Origin: Salinactinospora qingdaonensis
GTDB taxonomy: Bacteria > Actinomycetota > Actinomycetes > Streptosporangiales > Streptosporangiaceae
Assembly: GCF_039539445.1 (NCBI RefSeq)
Contig: NZ_BAABDD010000002.1
Span: 62,001 to 126,000, forward strand
Length of the DNA: 64,000 bases
Direction of reading: 5' to 3'
The notes under the pieces were generated by a model. That model had not been told where the DNA came from, made no database searches, and was given only the letters and a program-made list of their open reading frames with translations. Numbering within the stretch: the first letter of the stretch is position 1; every line of letters starts with the position of its first letter. This document shows positions 44,917-53,515 of this stretch, one piece after another. Both the position numbers and the translations under genes were made by a program.

Positions 44917-45145
44917 GCACAGACCTCCACGGATACGTGCGACGCTGCGCGAGCGTGCCCTTACTGCGATGGTGTCACCCGAATCTATCGCATTCCAGCA
45001 GCTCAACACGGTTTTACGGCGAAGTTCGCCGCATGCTGGGGGTGTGGCTGGGGCCGGGAGTGCGACGAACGAACCGCTTCCACGTTCGGTTCTCTCGGTA
45101 TCCGTCGATCCCGCGGCGCCCCGCGGCGCGAGACGTCGGCTGTTG

Positions 45146-45559
45146 ATGGCGCGCAGGCAGCGCGGGTCGAACCACCAGAGCAAGGCCAAACGCACGGTCG
45201 CCGTGGCCCGGTGCAAGGTCGGCCACGCCAGGCGGGACTTCCTGCACACGACCACGACTCGACTGGTGGGCGAGCACGCCACGATCGCCATCGAAGACCG
45301 CAACGCCTCCGGCGTGATCGCCTTGGCGAGCGGTACGGCCGAGGCCCCGGGCGGGCTGGTGTGCCCGAAGGCCGGGCTCAACCGGGCGTTCCTGGACGCC
45401 GCCCTGGGCGAGTTTCGCCGCCAGTTGGAGTACAAGGCCCACCGGGCCGGGCGCACCGTGGTGCTCGCCTGGCTTTTCCCCAGCAGCAGGATGTGTTCGG
45501 CGTGTGGGCACCTGCTCGCCGAACTGTCGCTGGGCACCCGGTATCGGACGTGCCCTACC
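45146..45559 (+). pseudogene. TnpB (IS605 OrfB-type) remnant
   Basis: The reading frame has the central and C-terminal blocks of a TnpB-family RNA-guided nuclease of IS200/IS605 elements: VGEHATIAIEDRNASGV (RuvC-II-like IEDLN motif), GEFRRQLEYKAHRAGRTVVL and the zinc-finger half FPSSRMCSACGHLLAELSL. The second CxxC is broken after RTCP, where the sequence changes abruptly into a piece of another gene at 45568. The N-terminal RuvC-I part is missing. No partner TnpA or end hairpins are recognised. It is surely inactive. Confidence 0.8.
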
Positions 45560-45567
45560 GGCCGTAG

Positions 45568-45705
45568 CCGCCACACTTCGTGGCTGTCCTCGTCCAGTGC
45601 CAGGCCGCTGACTGCCAGGCGGCCGGGGTGGGGGAAGCCGATCCGCCGCAGTGCCGCGCGGATGTGGGCGATGGCCTCCTCGAAGCTGAACGGCTTGGTG
45701 ACAAC
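45568..45705 (-). pseudogene. OmpR-type response regulator fragment
   Basis: Read on the minus strand, these 46 codons give VTKPFSFEEAIAHIRAALRR, IGFPHPGRLAVSGLALD and EDSHEVWR. That is the end of a receiver domain (conserved lysine of TKPF) followed by the start of an OmpR winged-helix domain. Both ends are missing: the DNA changes character at 45705 and meets the TnpB remnant at 45568. No histidine kinase is nearby. It records deletion or recombination next to the insertion element. Confidence 0.75.
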
Positions 45706-45723
45706 GCGCTCGGGGCGCTGGCG

Positions 45724-46308
45724 TCAGCCGATCGTGGCGACGGCGGAGCGGATCTGGCGCTCCAGCGCGGTTGCCCCAGCGCGGTTGTCGATCTCGACGT
45801 GGGGCACCGGCGGTGCGGCGTCGGGGCGGGTACGCCGGATGAATTCGGCGAAACCGTCGAGCTTGCCGGTGTCGCGGGCGCGGCCCCGGTCGGTCAGTCG
45901 CCCGCGCAGTGTGGCCTCGTCGCAGCGCACCCATACCAGGCGCACCGGCTCGCCGCCCAGCTCCGTGACCCAGGCGTGCCAGCGGCGCGGGCAGCGAATC
46001 TGTCCCGTGAAGGGGGCCACGAGCAGCACCGGACACCCACCGGAGCGGATCTGTCGAGCGGTCGCGGTCATCCCCTCGTACTCGTGAGGCTTGATGTGCT
46101 CGTCGTACCAGGCGCCTTCGCGCTCTCCGCCGGAGCGGCCGTAGGCCGCCAGCATCGCCGCCACGAAACCGCTGTAGAGGGTGTCTTTGTCCAGCAGCGC
46201 CGGAACGGGGCGCACGTGAGCCAGGAGGCGGTCGGCGACCGTGGACTTGCCCGCGCCGGGTGCGCCGGCCACGACCCACACGGGCGCCGGGGTGGCTGCT
46301 GGAGGCAC
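45724..46308 (-). CDS. P-loop kinase/AAA family ATPase
   Basis: A 194-residue nucleotide-binding protein. The P-loop WVVAGAPGAGKSTVADRLL stands near the N-terminus; further blocks are LLDKDTLYSGFVAAML, LLVAPFTGQ and VRCDEATLRGRLTDRGRARD, the arginine-rich lid typical of small-molecule kinases of the zeta-toxin/chloramphenicol phosphotransferase-like group. The substrate is unknown. GTG 46308 has AAAGGGTGAC upstream; GTG 46350 with GGAAGG is an alternative. It ends 19 bp before the response-regulator fragment. Confidence 0.8.
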   Translation of the reverse strand: MPPAATPAPVWVVAGAPGAGKSTVADRLLAHVRPVPALLDKDTLYSGFVAAMLAAYGRSGGEREGAWYDEHIKPHEYEGMTATARQIRSGGCPVLLVAPFTGQIRCPRRWHAWVTELGGEPVRLVWVRCDEATLRGRLTDRGRARDTGKLDGFAEFIRRTRPDAAPPVPHVEIDNRAGATALERQIRSAVATIG

Positions 46309-46447
46309 GTCGTCACCCTTTCCGTTCGGCGCGTACCAGCGCACCGCCACCGTTGCCTTCCCGCATCGGCGACTACAATGATCTACGGCGTAAAGGTGGT
46401 GGGAGGTAATTGCCGGCACCGCGGCGGGCACCACCGCGAAGGCCCGC

Positions 46448-46780
46448 TTAGGAATCACCACCCAACAGGTCGGGAGCGTAGTACTCGTCCACCGGCATCG
46501 GCCCACGGTAGCCCTGGCACATGCACTTGCGGTAGCTGTTGCTCGACTGGCCGGTCCAGCGGCCGGGGATCACGACCTGGGCCTGGCAGACCTTGTTCTC
46601 GGTGTCGTGAAAGACCAGATGGTGCCCACACCCGCAGATGGGCTGCGGAGTGTGCTGGCGCGGGGGTTCCACTGCCGCTTGCTGCGCCTGCTTGCGCCCG
46701 GATCGGTTGGACATCATCCGCCCGACGGCCACGCCTCCCAGCGCGATACAGGCGCCGACAACCAGACTGACCGGCTCCAT
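46448..46780 (-). CDS. Small membrane-anchored cysteine-rich protein
   Basis: A 110-residue protein with one N-terminal membrane helix (VSLVVGACIALGGVAVG), a basic linker, and a C-terminal domain rich in cysteine and histidine: ICGCGHHLVFHD, KVCQAQVV and YRKCMCQGYRG, possibly a zinc site. I do not recognise a named family, though the composition looks conserved rather than random. ATG 46780 is chosen; GTG 46789 is also possible. It follows the endonuclease IV gene by 33 bp in the same direction. Confidence 0.65.
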   Translation of the reverse strand: MEPVSLVVGACIALGGVAVGRMMSNRSGRKQAQQAAVEPPRQHTPQPICGCGHHLVFHDTENKVCQAQVVIPGRWTGQSSNSYRKCMCQGYRGPMPVDEYYAPDLLGGDS

Positions 46781-46813
46781 CCATAGCACCGCCCTTCCAT
46801 GCCCGTGACTCCT

Positions 46814-47800
46814 TTATTGTGGCCTACCCGCGCGGCGCGCGCCCTCGCCCACCATCGCCGACAAATCCGTCTCCGCAGTCTTTGCAGCGGGGCAGTGCTC
46901 GTCGGCCACAACGGTCACGCCCCCTTGTCCCCGACGCCGGGCTCGCTCCCGCAGCCGCTTCAGCGTTGCCACATCGGCGGCGTGGGGCCCCAAGAGACCA
47001 GGGGTTTCCACCGTTATCGGCACTCCCGCGCTCACCGGATGGTCAAACAGCGCGGTGAACGGATCGGTACCGATATACCCTGCCCCGATGTTTTCATGGC
47101 GGTCCTTGTTCGCCCCGCAGCCCACCTTGGAGTCGTTGGCGTGGATCAGCCGTAGTCGCTGCGGGCCGATCACCTCGCCGAGCAGGTCCAGCATCGCCGC
47201 CATCCCCGTCACAGTCGCGATGTCGTGTCCCGCGGCGAAAGCGTGCGCGGTGTCCAAGCACACACCGGCCTTGGGGTGGCGCTCCAGCGCGTCGAGATAA
47301 GGGTCCAGCTCGTCCACGGTGGCACACAGCACCTGCCCTTGGCCCGCCATCGGCTCCAGCAGCACCATCGGCGCGTCCTCGCCTAGCCCGTCCAGGATCG
47401 GCAGCAGCCCCTCGCGCATCCGTCGCAGCCCTTGCGCCCGCGTGCCGGCGACCGCCGAACCGGTGTGCACCACGACGCCGCGCGCGCCGATCTCTTGCCC
47501 GCGCCGCAGCGCATGCGCCACGGCGGCCACCGATTTCTCCCGCACCTGGGCGTGGGAGGACCCCAGATTCACCAGGTACGGCGCATGGACGAACACCGGC
47601 AGAGCCTGGCTGCGCTCGCGCAGCAGTGCGTCCTCAGCAGCCACACCGGCTGGCCGAGCCCACTGGCGCGGGTTGGTGACACACACCTGGATCGTCTCGG
47701 CTGCGATTTCGTCGGCGTAGCTGAGTCCGCGGGTCGCCAACCCGCCCGAGACCGGCACGTGCGCCCCGACAGGCGAAGAGGGAGGGGGAGAGGTGAACAT
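46814..47800 (-). CDS. nfo: Deoxyribonuclease IV (endonuclease IV)
   Basis: AP endonuclease of base-excision repair that cuts 5' of abasic sites. The 328-residue TIM barrel keeps the tri-zinc motifs: VFVHAPYLVNLG, VVVHTGSAVAG, VLLEPMAGQGQ, VCLDTAHAFAAGHD, LIHANDSKVGCGANKDRHEN and ITVETPG. ATG 47800 is used, with GTG 47806 also possible. It is slightly longer than average through a C-terminal extension. Divergent from a small membrane protein gene. Confidence 0.92.
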   Translation of the reverse strand: MFTSPPPSSPVGAHVPVSGGLATRGLSYADEIAAETIQVCVTNPRQWARPAGVAAEDALLRERSQALPVFVHAPYLVNLGSSHAQVREKSVAAVAHALRRGQEIGARGVVVHTGSAVAGTRAQGLRRMREGLLPILDGLGEDAPMVLLEPMAGQGQVLCATVDELDPYLDALERHPKAGVCLDTAHAFAAGHDIATVTGMAAMLDLLGEVIGPQRLRLIHANDSKVGCGANKDRHENIGAGYIGTDPFTALFDHPVSAGVPITVETPGLLGPHAADVATLKRLRERARRRGQGGVTVVADEHCPAAKTAETDLSAMVGEGARRAGRPQ

Positions 47801-47960
47801 GACCACCCCAGCCTAGGGCCTCTCCGCGCGTTTCCACCGCCCGGTGCGGTTCTCTCCCCGGCCGCTGGGGCCGCTGTTGCAGCCTTGGGGGATGGCACCT
47901 AGGTAGGGCTGAGTATTCCGACTCAAGCGTCCCTCCGGCCGGGTTTGTCAGGATGGTCCT

Positions 47961-48365
47961 ATGACGAGGAGTCGCTTCGCCGCGGGGCTGGGACACCTGA
48001 TCCAGGCAGCGGTCATCGGTGCCGGCTGTACCGTGGCGGTCTCACTGCTCGCCTTCGGCCTGGCCTGGGCGATCAGCGCGTGGACGGGGGAGACCGTCAT
48101 CGGCGCCAACATCGGGCTGGGGTTGGCCCTGTTCGCCCTGCGTCTCGTCGCCACTCCGGCCCTCGGCTGGTGGTTGGCGCGCCGGGTGGGCATCCCCCGT
48201 CCCGGCACAGCCACGCTCGTGGCTGTCGTCCTCTACCTGCTCCTCGCCTGGCTCAACCCCATGGACCTCGCCCCGCCCGCCGTGTTGCTCGCCCAATGCC
48301 TCCAGGGAGCCCTCGCCGGAGCGGGAGGCTGCTACGTTGCCATGCGCCTGTCCCGAAACCACTAG
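47961..48365 (+). CDS. Small four-helix membrane protein
   Basis: A 134-residue very hydrophobic protein with four predicted membrane helices (for example AAVIGAGCTVAVSLLAFGLA and TATLVAVVLYLLLAWLN). No family is recognised and there are no catalytic-looking residues. ATG 47961 follows a weak ribosome site. It ends 130 bp before the convergent ketopantoate reductase gene. Confidence 0.7.
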   Translation: MTRSRFAAGLGHLIQAAVIGAGCTVAVSLLAFGLAWAISAWTGETVIGANIGLGLALFALRLVATPALGWWLARRVGIPRPGTATLVAVVLYLLLAWLNPMDLAPPAVLLAQCLQGALAGAGGCYVAMRLSRNH

Positions 48366-48495
48366 CGGTCCCCGCCATGTCGGCCCGCCCAGCAAGAGCA
48401 TCCTTTCCCGGCAGGGCTGTCGACGGGGGAGCGCCCAACCCGCCTTCTGTCTTCGTGACGCCGCAGCCCTCAAGAGCCGCCACCGCAGCAGCGAG

Positions 48496-49482
48496 CTAGG
48501 CCACGGCCGGGCGCCGTTCCAACGCCTCGACCGCGTTTTGGGCTTCCACCGTCTGTAGCAGCGCCAGCATTGCTTGGTTGAGCGGCACGGCAAGACCGTG
48601 GCGTTCGGCCGCACGCACCACGGAACCGGTGATCAGGTCATGCTCCAAGCGCCGGCGGGCAAGCCGGTCGTGCAGCATCGACGTGCCGCTGTGCGGATGC
48701 ATCGCAGCATAGAGATCCAAGGTCTGCTCCACGTCGTCGCCCGACAGCGACGCCCCCTCGGCCACACCCACCGTCACCGCCTCCCGCAGCAGCCCCCGCG
48801 CCAATTCTCGCAGCCGTGGCTCTTGCAGCGCGCCGATGCGCCGCAGCGTGAGCGCGGTCAGCGGATTGGCGGCCACATTGGTCAAGAACTTGCGCCACGC
48901 CGCGGTTGTGAAGTCCTGTGCTGTCACCACGTCCACTCCGCCAGAGCCACCTGCGGCGAACAGGGCCGCCAACGCCGACCCCGCCGCGGTGTCGGGCACC
49001 ACCAGCCGCCGCCCCCACCGGTGCACCACGTGGGTACGCGAGACCCGCTCCGCCGAGATGTAAACCAGCGCGGGCAGCAACTCACCCACCACCAACAACG
49101 GCCCGATACGCTCCTGGTGATCGACCCCGTTCTGCAACGCCACCACCCGGGTGGCCGGGCCAGTCAACGCCCGAATCCAGCCCAGCGCCTGCTGGGTGTC
49201 GTAGGTCTTGGTGGCCAGGAACAGCCAATCCACTGGCGCGGTCAGCCGGTCGGGCCGCGTCACCGCGGGCAGCGACAGCCTCTCCTGCGCGCCTTCGCGT
49301 TCCACCGTCACCTCTGCCAGAGGCGAGCGCACGCACAGCGTCACCTTGTGCCCTGCCCGGTGGGCCGCGTGGGCCACGATCGTCCCGATCGCCCCGCCCC
49401 CCACCACAGCGACCCGCTGCCGACGCTGCACCCCCGGTGGCCACGCGGCCGACGCCGACGCCACGGCCGTCGACTCCGTCAT
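48496..49482 (-). CDS. Ketopantoate reductase family protein (PanE/ApbA)
   Basis: A 328-residue NADPH-dependent dehydrogenase. The Rossmann motif RVAVVGGGAIGTIVAHAAHR is near the N-terminus, the asparagine/catalytic block reads RVVALQNGVDHQERIG, and the lysine in AWRKFLTNVAANPLTAL matches the catalytic lysine of PanE. The last 40 residues contain HDLITGSVVRAAERHGL, also typical. It may supply pantoate for coenzyme A, but paralogues with other substrates are common. ATG 49482 has GGAG upstream. Confidence 0.87.
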   Translation of the reverse strand: MTESTAVASASAAWPPGVQRRQRVAVVGGGAIGTIVAHAAHRAGHKVTLCVRSPLAEVTVEREGAQERLSLPAVTRPDRLTAPVDWLFLATKTYDTQQALGWIRALTGPATRVVALQNGVDHQERIGPLLVVGELLPALVYISAERVSRTHVVHRWGRRLVVPDTAAGSALAALFAAGGSGGVDVVTAQDFTTAAWRKFLTNVAANPLTALTLRRIGALQEPRLRELARGLLREAVTVGVAEGASLSGDDVEQTLDLYAAMHPHSGTSMLHDRLARRRLEHDLITGSVVRAAERHGLAVPLNQAMLALLQTVEAQNAVEALERRPAVA

Positions 49483-49680
49483 CGTTTCTCCGTCCTTCAC
49501 AGCGCATCTCCCTCCCAAGCTCGTTCCTGATCGTGAAGGGCGGGTATTGCGGCGCCGTCACCGCTGCTGGACGTAGCCGTTAACTGTCGAACCGTGCCGT
49601 GTCGGCCGGGGCACCGCGCGTTGGCCCATCGGCCCGTGTCCGCGCTGCCGGAATCGTCGGGAACCGCTAACCTGCCCTGC

Positions 49681-50523
49681 GTGAGTACCGCACCGGAACC
49701 CCTGACACTGCACGACGTGATCGAGGCGTTCGAGGGCAGCTACGATCCCGCGTGGGCCGCCTCCTGGGATGCGGTGGGGCTGGTGTGTGGCGAGCCCACC
49801 CAACGAGTGCGCAGGATCGTGTTCGCGGTCGATCCGGTGGCCGACGTCGTCGATGAGGCGCTCCACTGGGGCGCCGACCTGATCGTCACCCACCATCCGC
49901 TGCTGTTGCGCGGTGTCAGCAGCGTGGCCGCGACCACCCCCAAAGGCCGATTGATCCACCGGTTGATCAGCGCCGGCACTGCCCTCTACACCGCCCACAC
50001 CAACGCCGACACTGCCGCTCCCGGAGTCTCGGACGCCCTGGCCGCCGCCGTCGGGCTCGAACCGACCTCCCTGCGTCCGCTCGCCCCCGATCCCACCGAC
50101 CCCACGGGCCGACGCGGCATCGGCCGCATCGGGACGCTGCCCCAGCCGATGCCGCTGCGTGCCTTCGTCGAGCAGGTCAGAGCCGGGCTCCCCGCCACGG
50201 CTACCGGTGTCCGTGCCGCGGGAGACCCCGAGCGCAGGGTCGCCACTGTCGCTGTTTCCGGCGGTGCAGGCGACTCGCTGCTTGAGACCGCCCGCGCCGC
50301 CGGAGTTGACGTCTACCTCACCTCGGATCTACGGCACCACCCGTCCTCGGAGTTCGTCGAGCATGGCGACATCGCTCTCATCGACACCGCCCACTGGGCC
50401 AGCGAATGGCCGTGGCTGACCGAGGCGGCCAAGCAACTCACCCACGTGTTGGCCAGCCAAGCGACTAACGTGGAGACGCGCGTCTCCACGATCGTCACCG
50501 ACGCCTGGTCGCAGGCGTTGTGA
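49681..50523 (+). CDS. NIF3 family dinuclear metal-centre protein
   Basis: A 280-residue member of the NIF3/YbgI (GTP cyclohydrolase I type 2-like) family. Metal ligands appear in SWDAVGLVCGEP, LIVTHHPLLLRGV, YTAHTNADTA and LIDTAHWASEWP. The biochemical role is unsettled. GTG 49681 begins the conserved domain; the frame before it is non-coding. Together with the two genes that follow it forms the order nif3-CT398-like-RNase H that is common in actinobacteria. Confidence 0.9.
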   Translation: MSTAPEPLTLHDVIEAFEGSYDPAWAASWDAVGLVCGEPTQRVRRIVFAVDPVADVVDEALHWGADLIVTHHPLLLRGVSSVAATTPKGRLIHRLISAGTALYTAHTNADTAAPGVSDALAAAVGLEPTSLRPLAPDPTDPTGRRGIGRIGTLPQPMPLRAFVEQVRAGLPATATGVRAAGDPERRVATVAVSGGAGDSLLETARAAGVDVYLTSDLRHHPSSEFVEHGDIALIDTAHWASEWPWLTEAAKQLTHVLASQATNVETRVSTIVTDAWSQAL

Positions 50524-50581
50524 CGTTCCTGGCCTCCGCTGCTGTAGTCGATCCCGTTACGAAAGAAAACTTGAGGATCTC

Positions 50582-51325
50582 GTGAAAGCCGAACCCGTTC
50601 ACCAGCGGCGCCTGCTCGACGTGCAGGATCTCGACACCGCATTGGGCCGCGTCGCCCACCGCCGGCGCACCATGCCCGAGGCCACCCAGGTCCAGGAGTT
50701 GGACGCGCGGCTGAGCGAATTGCGCGACGCGCTGGCCGCAGCCGACACGGCCCTTGCCGACATCGACCGCGAGCAGCGCAAGGCCGAGTCCGACGTCGAG
50801 CAGGTCCGGACTCGGACCGACCGCGACAGCCGGCGCCTCGACGCCGGGCAGGTCTCCTCTCCCAAGGAACTGGAGAGCCTACAGTCCGAGATCGACTCGC
50901 TGCGGCGGCGCCAGAGCGAGCTTGAGGAGATCGTCTTGGAGATCATGGAGCGCCGGGAGGCGGCCGAGGAGCGCCGCTCGGGGCTGCAACGCGAGCTGGA
51001 GGAGGCCACCGCGACCCGCGCCACCGCCGAGGAACGCCGGGCCGCAGCCCTGGCCGAGCTCAAGGCCGAGGAGTCCGAGCTTCAGCAGCAGCGCGAGCAG
51101 GCCGCCGCCGAGATCCCCGACGACCTGCTCGCTCTCTACACCAAACTCCGCGACCAGTACGCCGGCGTGGGGGCCGCGGCGCTGCGCCAGGGCCGCTGCG
51201 AGGGCTGCAAGCTCGCCTTGAGCACCGCCGAGCTCAGCGAGATCCGCACCGCGCTCTCCGACGAGGTCGTGCGCTGTGAGCAGTGCCGCCGCATCCTCGT
51301 CCGCACCCCCGAGTCGGGCCTATGA
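50582..51325 (+). CDS. Coiled-coil protein with C-terminal zinc ribbon (CT398/DUF164-like)
   Basis: A 247-residue protein of the CT398 family. Residues about 30-175 form a long heptad-rich coiled coil (for example LRDALAAADTALADIDREQR). The C-terminal zinc ribbon has CEGCKLALST and VRCEQCRRILV. The start is GTG 50582. Its TGA overlaps the ATG of the RNase H gene by 4 nt, so they are coupled. In the family these proteins are suspected to bind nucleic acid or secretion components; no firm function. Confidence 0.9.
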   Translation: MKAEPVHQRRLLDVQDLDTALGRVAHRRRTMPEATQVQELDARLSELRDALAAADTALADIDREQRKAESDVEQVRTRTDRDSRRLDAGQVSSPKELESLQSEIDSLRRRQSELEEIVLEIMERREAAEERRSGLQRELEEATATRATAEERRAAALAELKAEESELQQQREQAAAEIPDDLLALYTKLRDQYAGVGAAALRQGRCEGCKLALSTAELSEIRTALSDEVVRCEQCRRILVRTPESGL

Positions 51326-52437
51326 GCCGGCGACTGGTCGTCGAAGCCGACGGCGGCTCGCGCGGCAACCCGGGGCCGGCGGGCTTTGGCGCGGTCGTGC
51401 GCGATGCCGACACGGGCGAGGTCCTCGCTGAGATCGCCGAGTCGATCGGGCGTGCGACCAACAACGTGGCCGAGTACCAGGGCCTGATCGCAGGGTTGGG
51501 CGCCGCCGCCGACGTCGACCCGGAAGCGCTGGTCGAAGCGCGGCTGGACTCTAAGCTCGTCGTGGAGCAGATGTCGGGGCGCTGGCGCATCAAACACCCC
51601 GACATGCGCCCGCTGGCCCGCAAGGCCCACGACATCGCGGCCGGCTTGGGCAAGGTGAGCTACGTCTGGGTGCCGCGCGCCGAGAACACCCACGCCGACG
51701 AGTTGGCCAACCGCGCGATGGACGCCGCCGCCCAGGGGCGGCCGATATCGAGCGCCTCCCACGAACCCGCCTCGGCCGCGCCCGCGCGCGCCGCGCCCCA
51801 GCCCGCACCCCCCGACACCCAGCCCACCCGGGTGCTGCTGCTGCGCCACGGCCAGACCCCGTTGTCTATACAGCGCCGGTTTTCCGGCAGCGGCGATGTT
51901 GCGCTCACCGAGGTCGGCACCGAGCAGGCCCGAGCCGCGGCACGTCGGGTCGCCGCCCGCGCCGGCGACCCCGTCCAGGTTGTCGTCTGCTCGCCGTTGC
52001 GGCGCGCGCGCGATACCGCGGCGGTGGTCGCCGAGGCGCTGTCGGTGCCGGTGGAGATCGAGGAGGACCTGCGTGAGGCCGACTTCGGCCAGTGGGAAGG
52101 GCTCACTTTCGCTGAAGTGCAGCAGCGCTGGCCCGGCCAGCTCGACCAGTGGCTGAGCGATCCCAGCAGCGCGCCCGTGGACGGTGAGAGTTTCGCGGCG
52201 GTGGAGCGGCGGGTCGAGGCGGCCCGGCAGCGCATCCTGTCCCGCCACGCCGGCGCGACGATCCTCATCGTCAGCCATGTCACCCCCATCAAGTCGCTGC
52301 TGCGCAACGCCATGCTCGCCCCCGCGGAGGCGCTGTACCGGATGCAGTTGGATCTGGCGTGCCTGAGCGAGATCCACTACTTCAGCGACGGCCCGATGGT
52401 GGTGCACTCGTTGAACGACACCGCCCACCTGGAGTGA
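51322..52437 (+). CDS. Bifunctional RNase H / acid phosphatase (CobC-like)
   Basis: A 371-residue fusion. The N-terminal 140 residues are an RNase HI domain (LVVEADGGSRGNPGPAGFGA, NNVAEYQGLIAGL, HADELANRAMD) that degrades RNA in RNA-DNA hybrids. After an Ala/Pro-rich linker, a histidine phosphatase domain begins with LLLRHGQTPLS and ends with ILIVSHVTPIKSLL. The same fusion is known from mycobacteria (Rv2228c type), where the second half has alpha-ribazole phosphatase activity. ATG 51322 overlaps the preceding stop codon. A long palindrome follows the stop. Confidence 0.94.
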   Translation: MSRRLVVEADGGSRGNPGPAGFGAVVRDADTGEVLAEIAESIGRATNNVAEYQGLIAGLGAAADVDPEALVEARLDSKLVVEQMSGRWRIKHPDMRPLARKAHDIAAGLGKVSYVWVPRAENTHADELANRAMDAAAQGRPISSASHEPASAAPARAAPQPAPPDTQPTRVLLLRHGQTPLSIQRRFSGSGDVALTEVGTEQARAAARRVAARAGDPVQVVVCSPLRRARDTAAVVAEALSVPVEIEEDLREADFGQWEGLTFAEVQQRWPGQLDQWLSDPSSAPVDGESFAAVERRVEAARQRILSRHAGATILIVSHVTPIKSLLRNAMLAPAEALYRMQLDLACLSEIHYFSDGPMVVHSLNDTAHLE

Positions 52438-52473
52438 GGTGGTTTGCCGGCGCCGCGGCGCCGGCAAACCACC
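52438..52473. terminator. Terminator after the RNase H/phosphatase gene
   Basis: A perfect 36-nt palindrome (18-bp arms, 52438-52455 with 52456-52473) begins at the stop codon. It separates the gene from rnpB. Confidence 0.8.
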
Positions 52474-52530
52474 CGTCCCACCCCGCCGCGTGGGAAATAC
52501 TGGCGGGACAGGCCACGTTGTTCAGGGACG

Positions 52531-52536
52531 TACAAT
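52531..52536 (+). promoter_or_regulatory. -10 element of rnpB
   Basis: TACAAT lies 4-6 bp before the predicted 5' end of the RNase P RNA. A matching -35 hexamer is not clear. Confidence 0.55.
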
Positions 52537-52540
52537 CGCC

Positions 52541-52931
52541 GGGGAGGAGTCGGCCAGGTGGTCGCGGCGCCGCGCGGCGGCGTCGAGGAAAGTCCGGACT
52601 CCACAGGGCAGGGTGGTCGGTAACACCGACCCGGGGTGACCCGCGGGATAGTGCCACAGAAAACAGACCGCCACCGCGCGCGGTGGTAAGGGTGAAACGG
52701 TGGTGTAAGAGACCACCAGCGGCCGGAGCGATCCGGTCGGCTTGGTAAACCCCACCCGGAGCAAGGTCAAAAAGGGGAACCATCGCGTTCCCCGCGCGGA
52801 TGTTCGAGGGTGGCCCGCCCGAGATCCGCGGGTAGACCGCATGAGGCTGGCGGCAACGTCAGTCCGTAGATGGATGGCCGCCCGGTCCTTTCAGGACCGA
52901 CAGAATCCGGCTTACCGGCCGACTCTTCCCC
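52541..52931 (+). ncRNA. rnpB: RNase P RNA (bacterial class A)
   Basis: The catalytic RNA that trims the 5' end of tRNA precursors. Hallmarks of the conserved core are GAGGAAAGTCCGG (5' half of P4 region), ACAGAAAACAGACCGCC, and near the 3' end ACAGAATCCGGCTTA. The two ends pair as a P1 stem of about 15 bp, one G-T pair included (52541-52555 with 52917-52931). The length of about 390 nt and the GC-rich peripheral helices fit actinobacteria. A pyrimidine-rich tract with T runs follows, likely aiding termination. Exact ends are inferred from pairing. Confidence 0.95.
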
Positions 52932-53230
52932 TTTTCCCTTTCTTCCCCGCGTTCCCGCGGCGCCGGAAGAGACGTATCCCGGATCTGTCCCGGTGACCCG
53001 TAGGCGACCGAGGGTGTTGAGGCCACGCGGAGAACCGCAGCGCCGGACTTCTCGAAAGCGCCTGCCGCGGCCCGCGGTCGCTTCCGCTCGGAAACCATGG
53101 CGCAGACCTGGCCAAATCTCGGGACGGCGGCGGGGCGTGGTGATCACCTCAGGTAAAGCCCACCCATAGACAATGAGCCCCCTTGTCCGGGGGCCATGCG
53201 GTGGGCTGATCGCCTCAGGCCCAACCCACT

Positions 53231-53275
53231 CGTGGGCTGTCGAGATCGCGCAGCGATCGAGGCGCGAGTGACGGG
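53231..53275 (-). repeat. Dispersed repeat, copy 4 (reverse, core only)
   Basis: On the minus strand it reads ACTCGCGCCTCGATCGCTGC followed by GCGATCTCGACAGCC, matching the core of the copies at 54283, 61343 and 61655. Confidence 0.55.
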
Positions 53276-53306
53276 AAACGCCGCGCGATCTCCTTCCCCA
53301 CCGCGC

Positions 53307-53336
53307 CGCCCGCCCCGCGTAGGCGGGGATGGTCCG
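53307..53336 (+). repeat. Solitary CRISPR-like (type I-E style) repeat
   Basis: The sequence has the shape of actinobacterial type I-E repeats: CCCCGC, a short loop GTAG, GCGGGG, then ATGGTCC. Only one good copy is present; a poor look-alike sits about 60 bp downstream. No cas genes are in the window. Confidence 0.4.
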
Positions 53337-53515
53337 GCGCGTGCGACGCGTCGGCTCGGGCGAACAGCCGTCCTCCCGGCACATGCGCGCAGGATCGGGC
53401 GACACGCCCCGCCGGCGCGGCCCGGCGTGCGGCCCCGGGAGTTTCGGCGCTTTCGGGGGTGTGGCACAGTGAGTACCCGACCGGTCCGGTTGTGTGGGCT
53501 TTCGGAGGGGCATGC

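Larger units (their letters stand above)
52932..53515. other. Repeat-bearing non-coding region after rnpB
   Basis: About 580 bp without a convincing gene. TGATCACCTCAGG at 53141 recurs as TGATCGCCTCAGG at 53207, enclosing nested inverted repeats (GCCCAC/GTGGGC and GCCCCC/GGGGGC). A reverse copy of the dispersed repeat lies near 53231-53275, and a CRISPR-like repeat at 53307-53336. A structured RNA is possible but not shown. Confidence 0.5.

Noticed and set aside
53370..53400. Second CRISPR repeat 61 bp after the first
   Set aside because: Only scattered similarity (CTCCCGGC, GCGCGC, GGATC) to the 53307 repeat; not enough to call an array.
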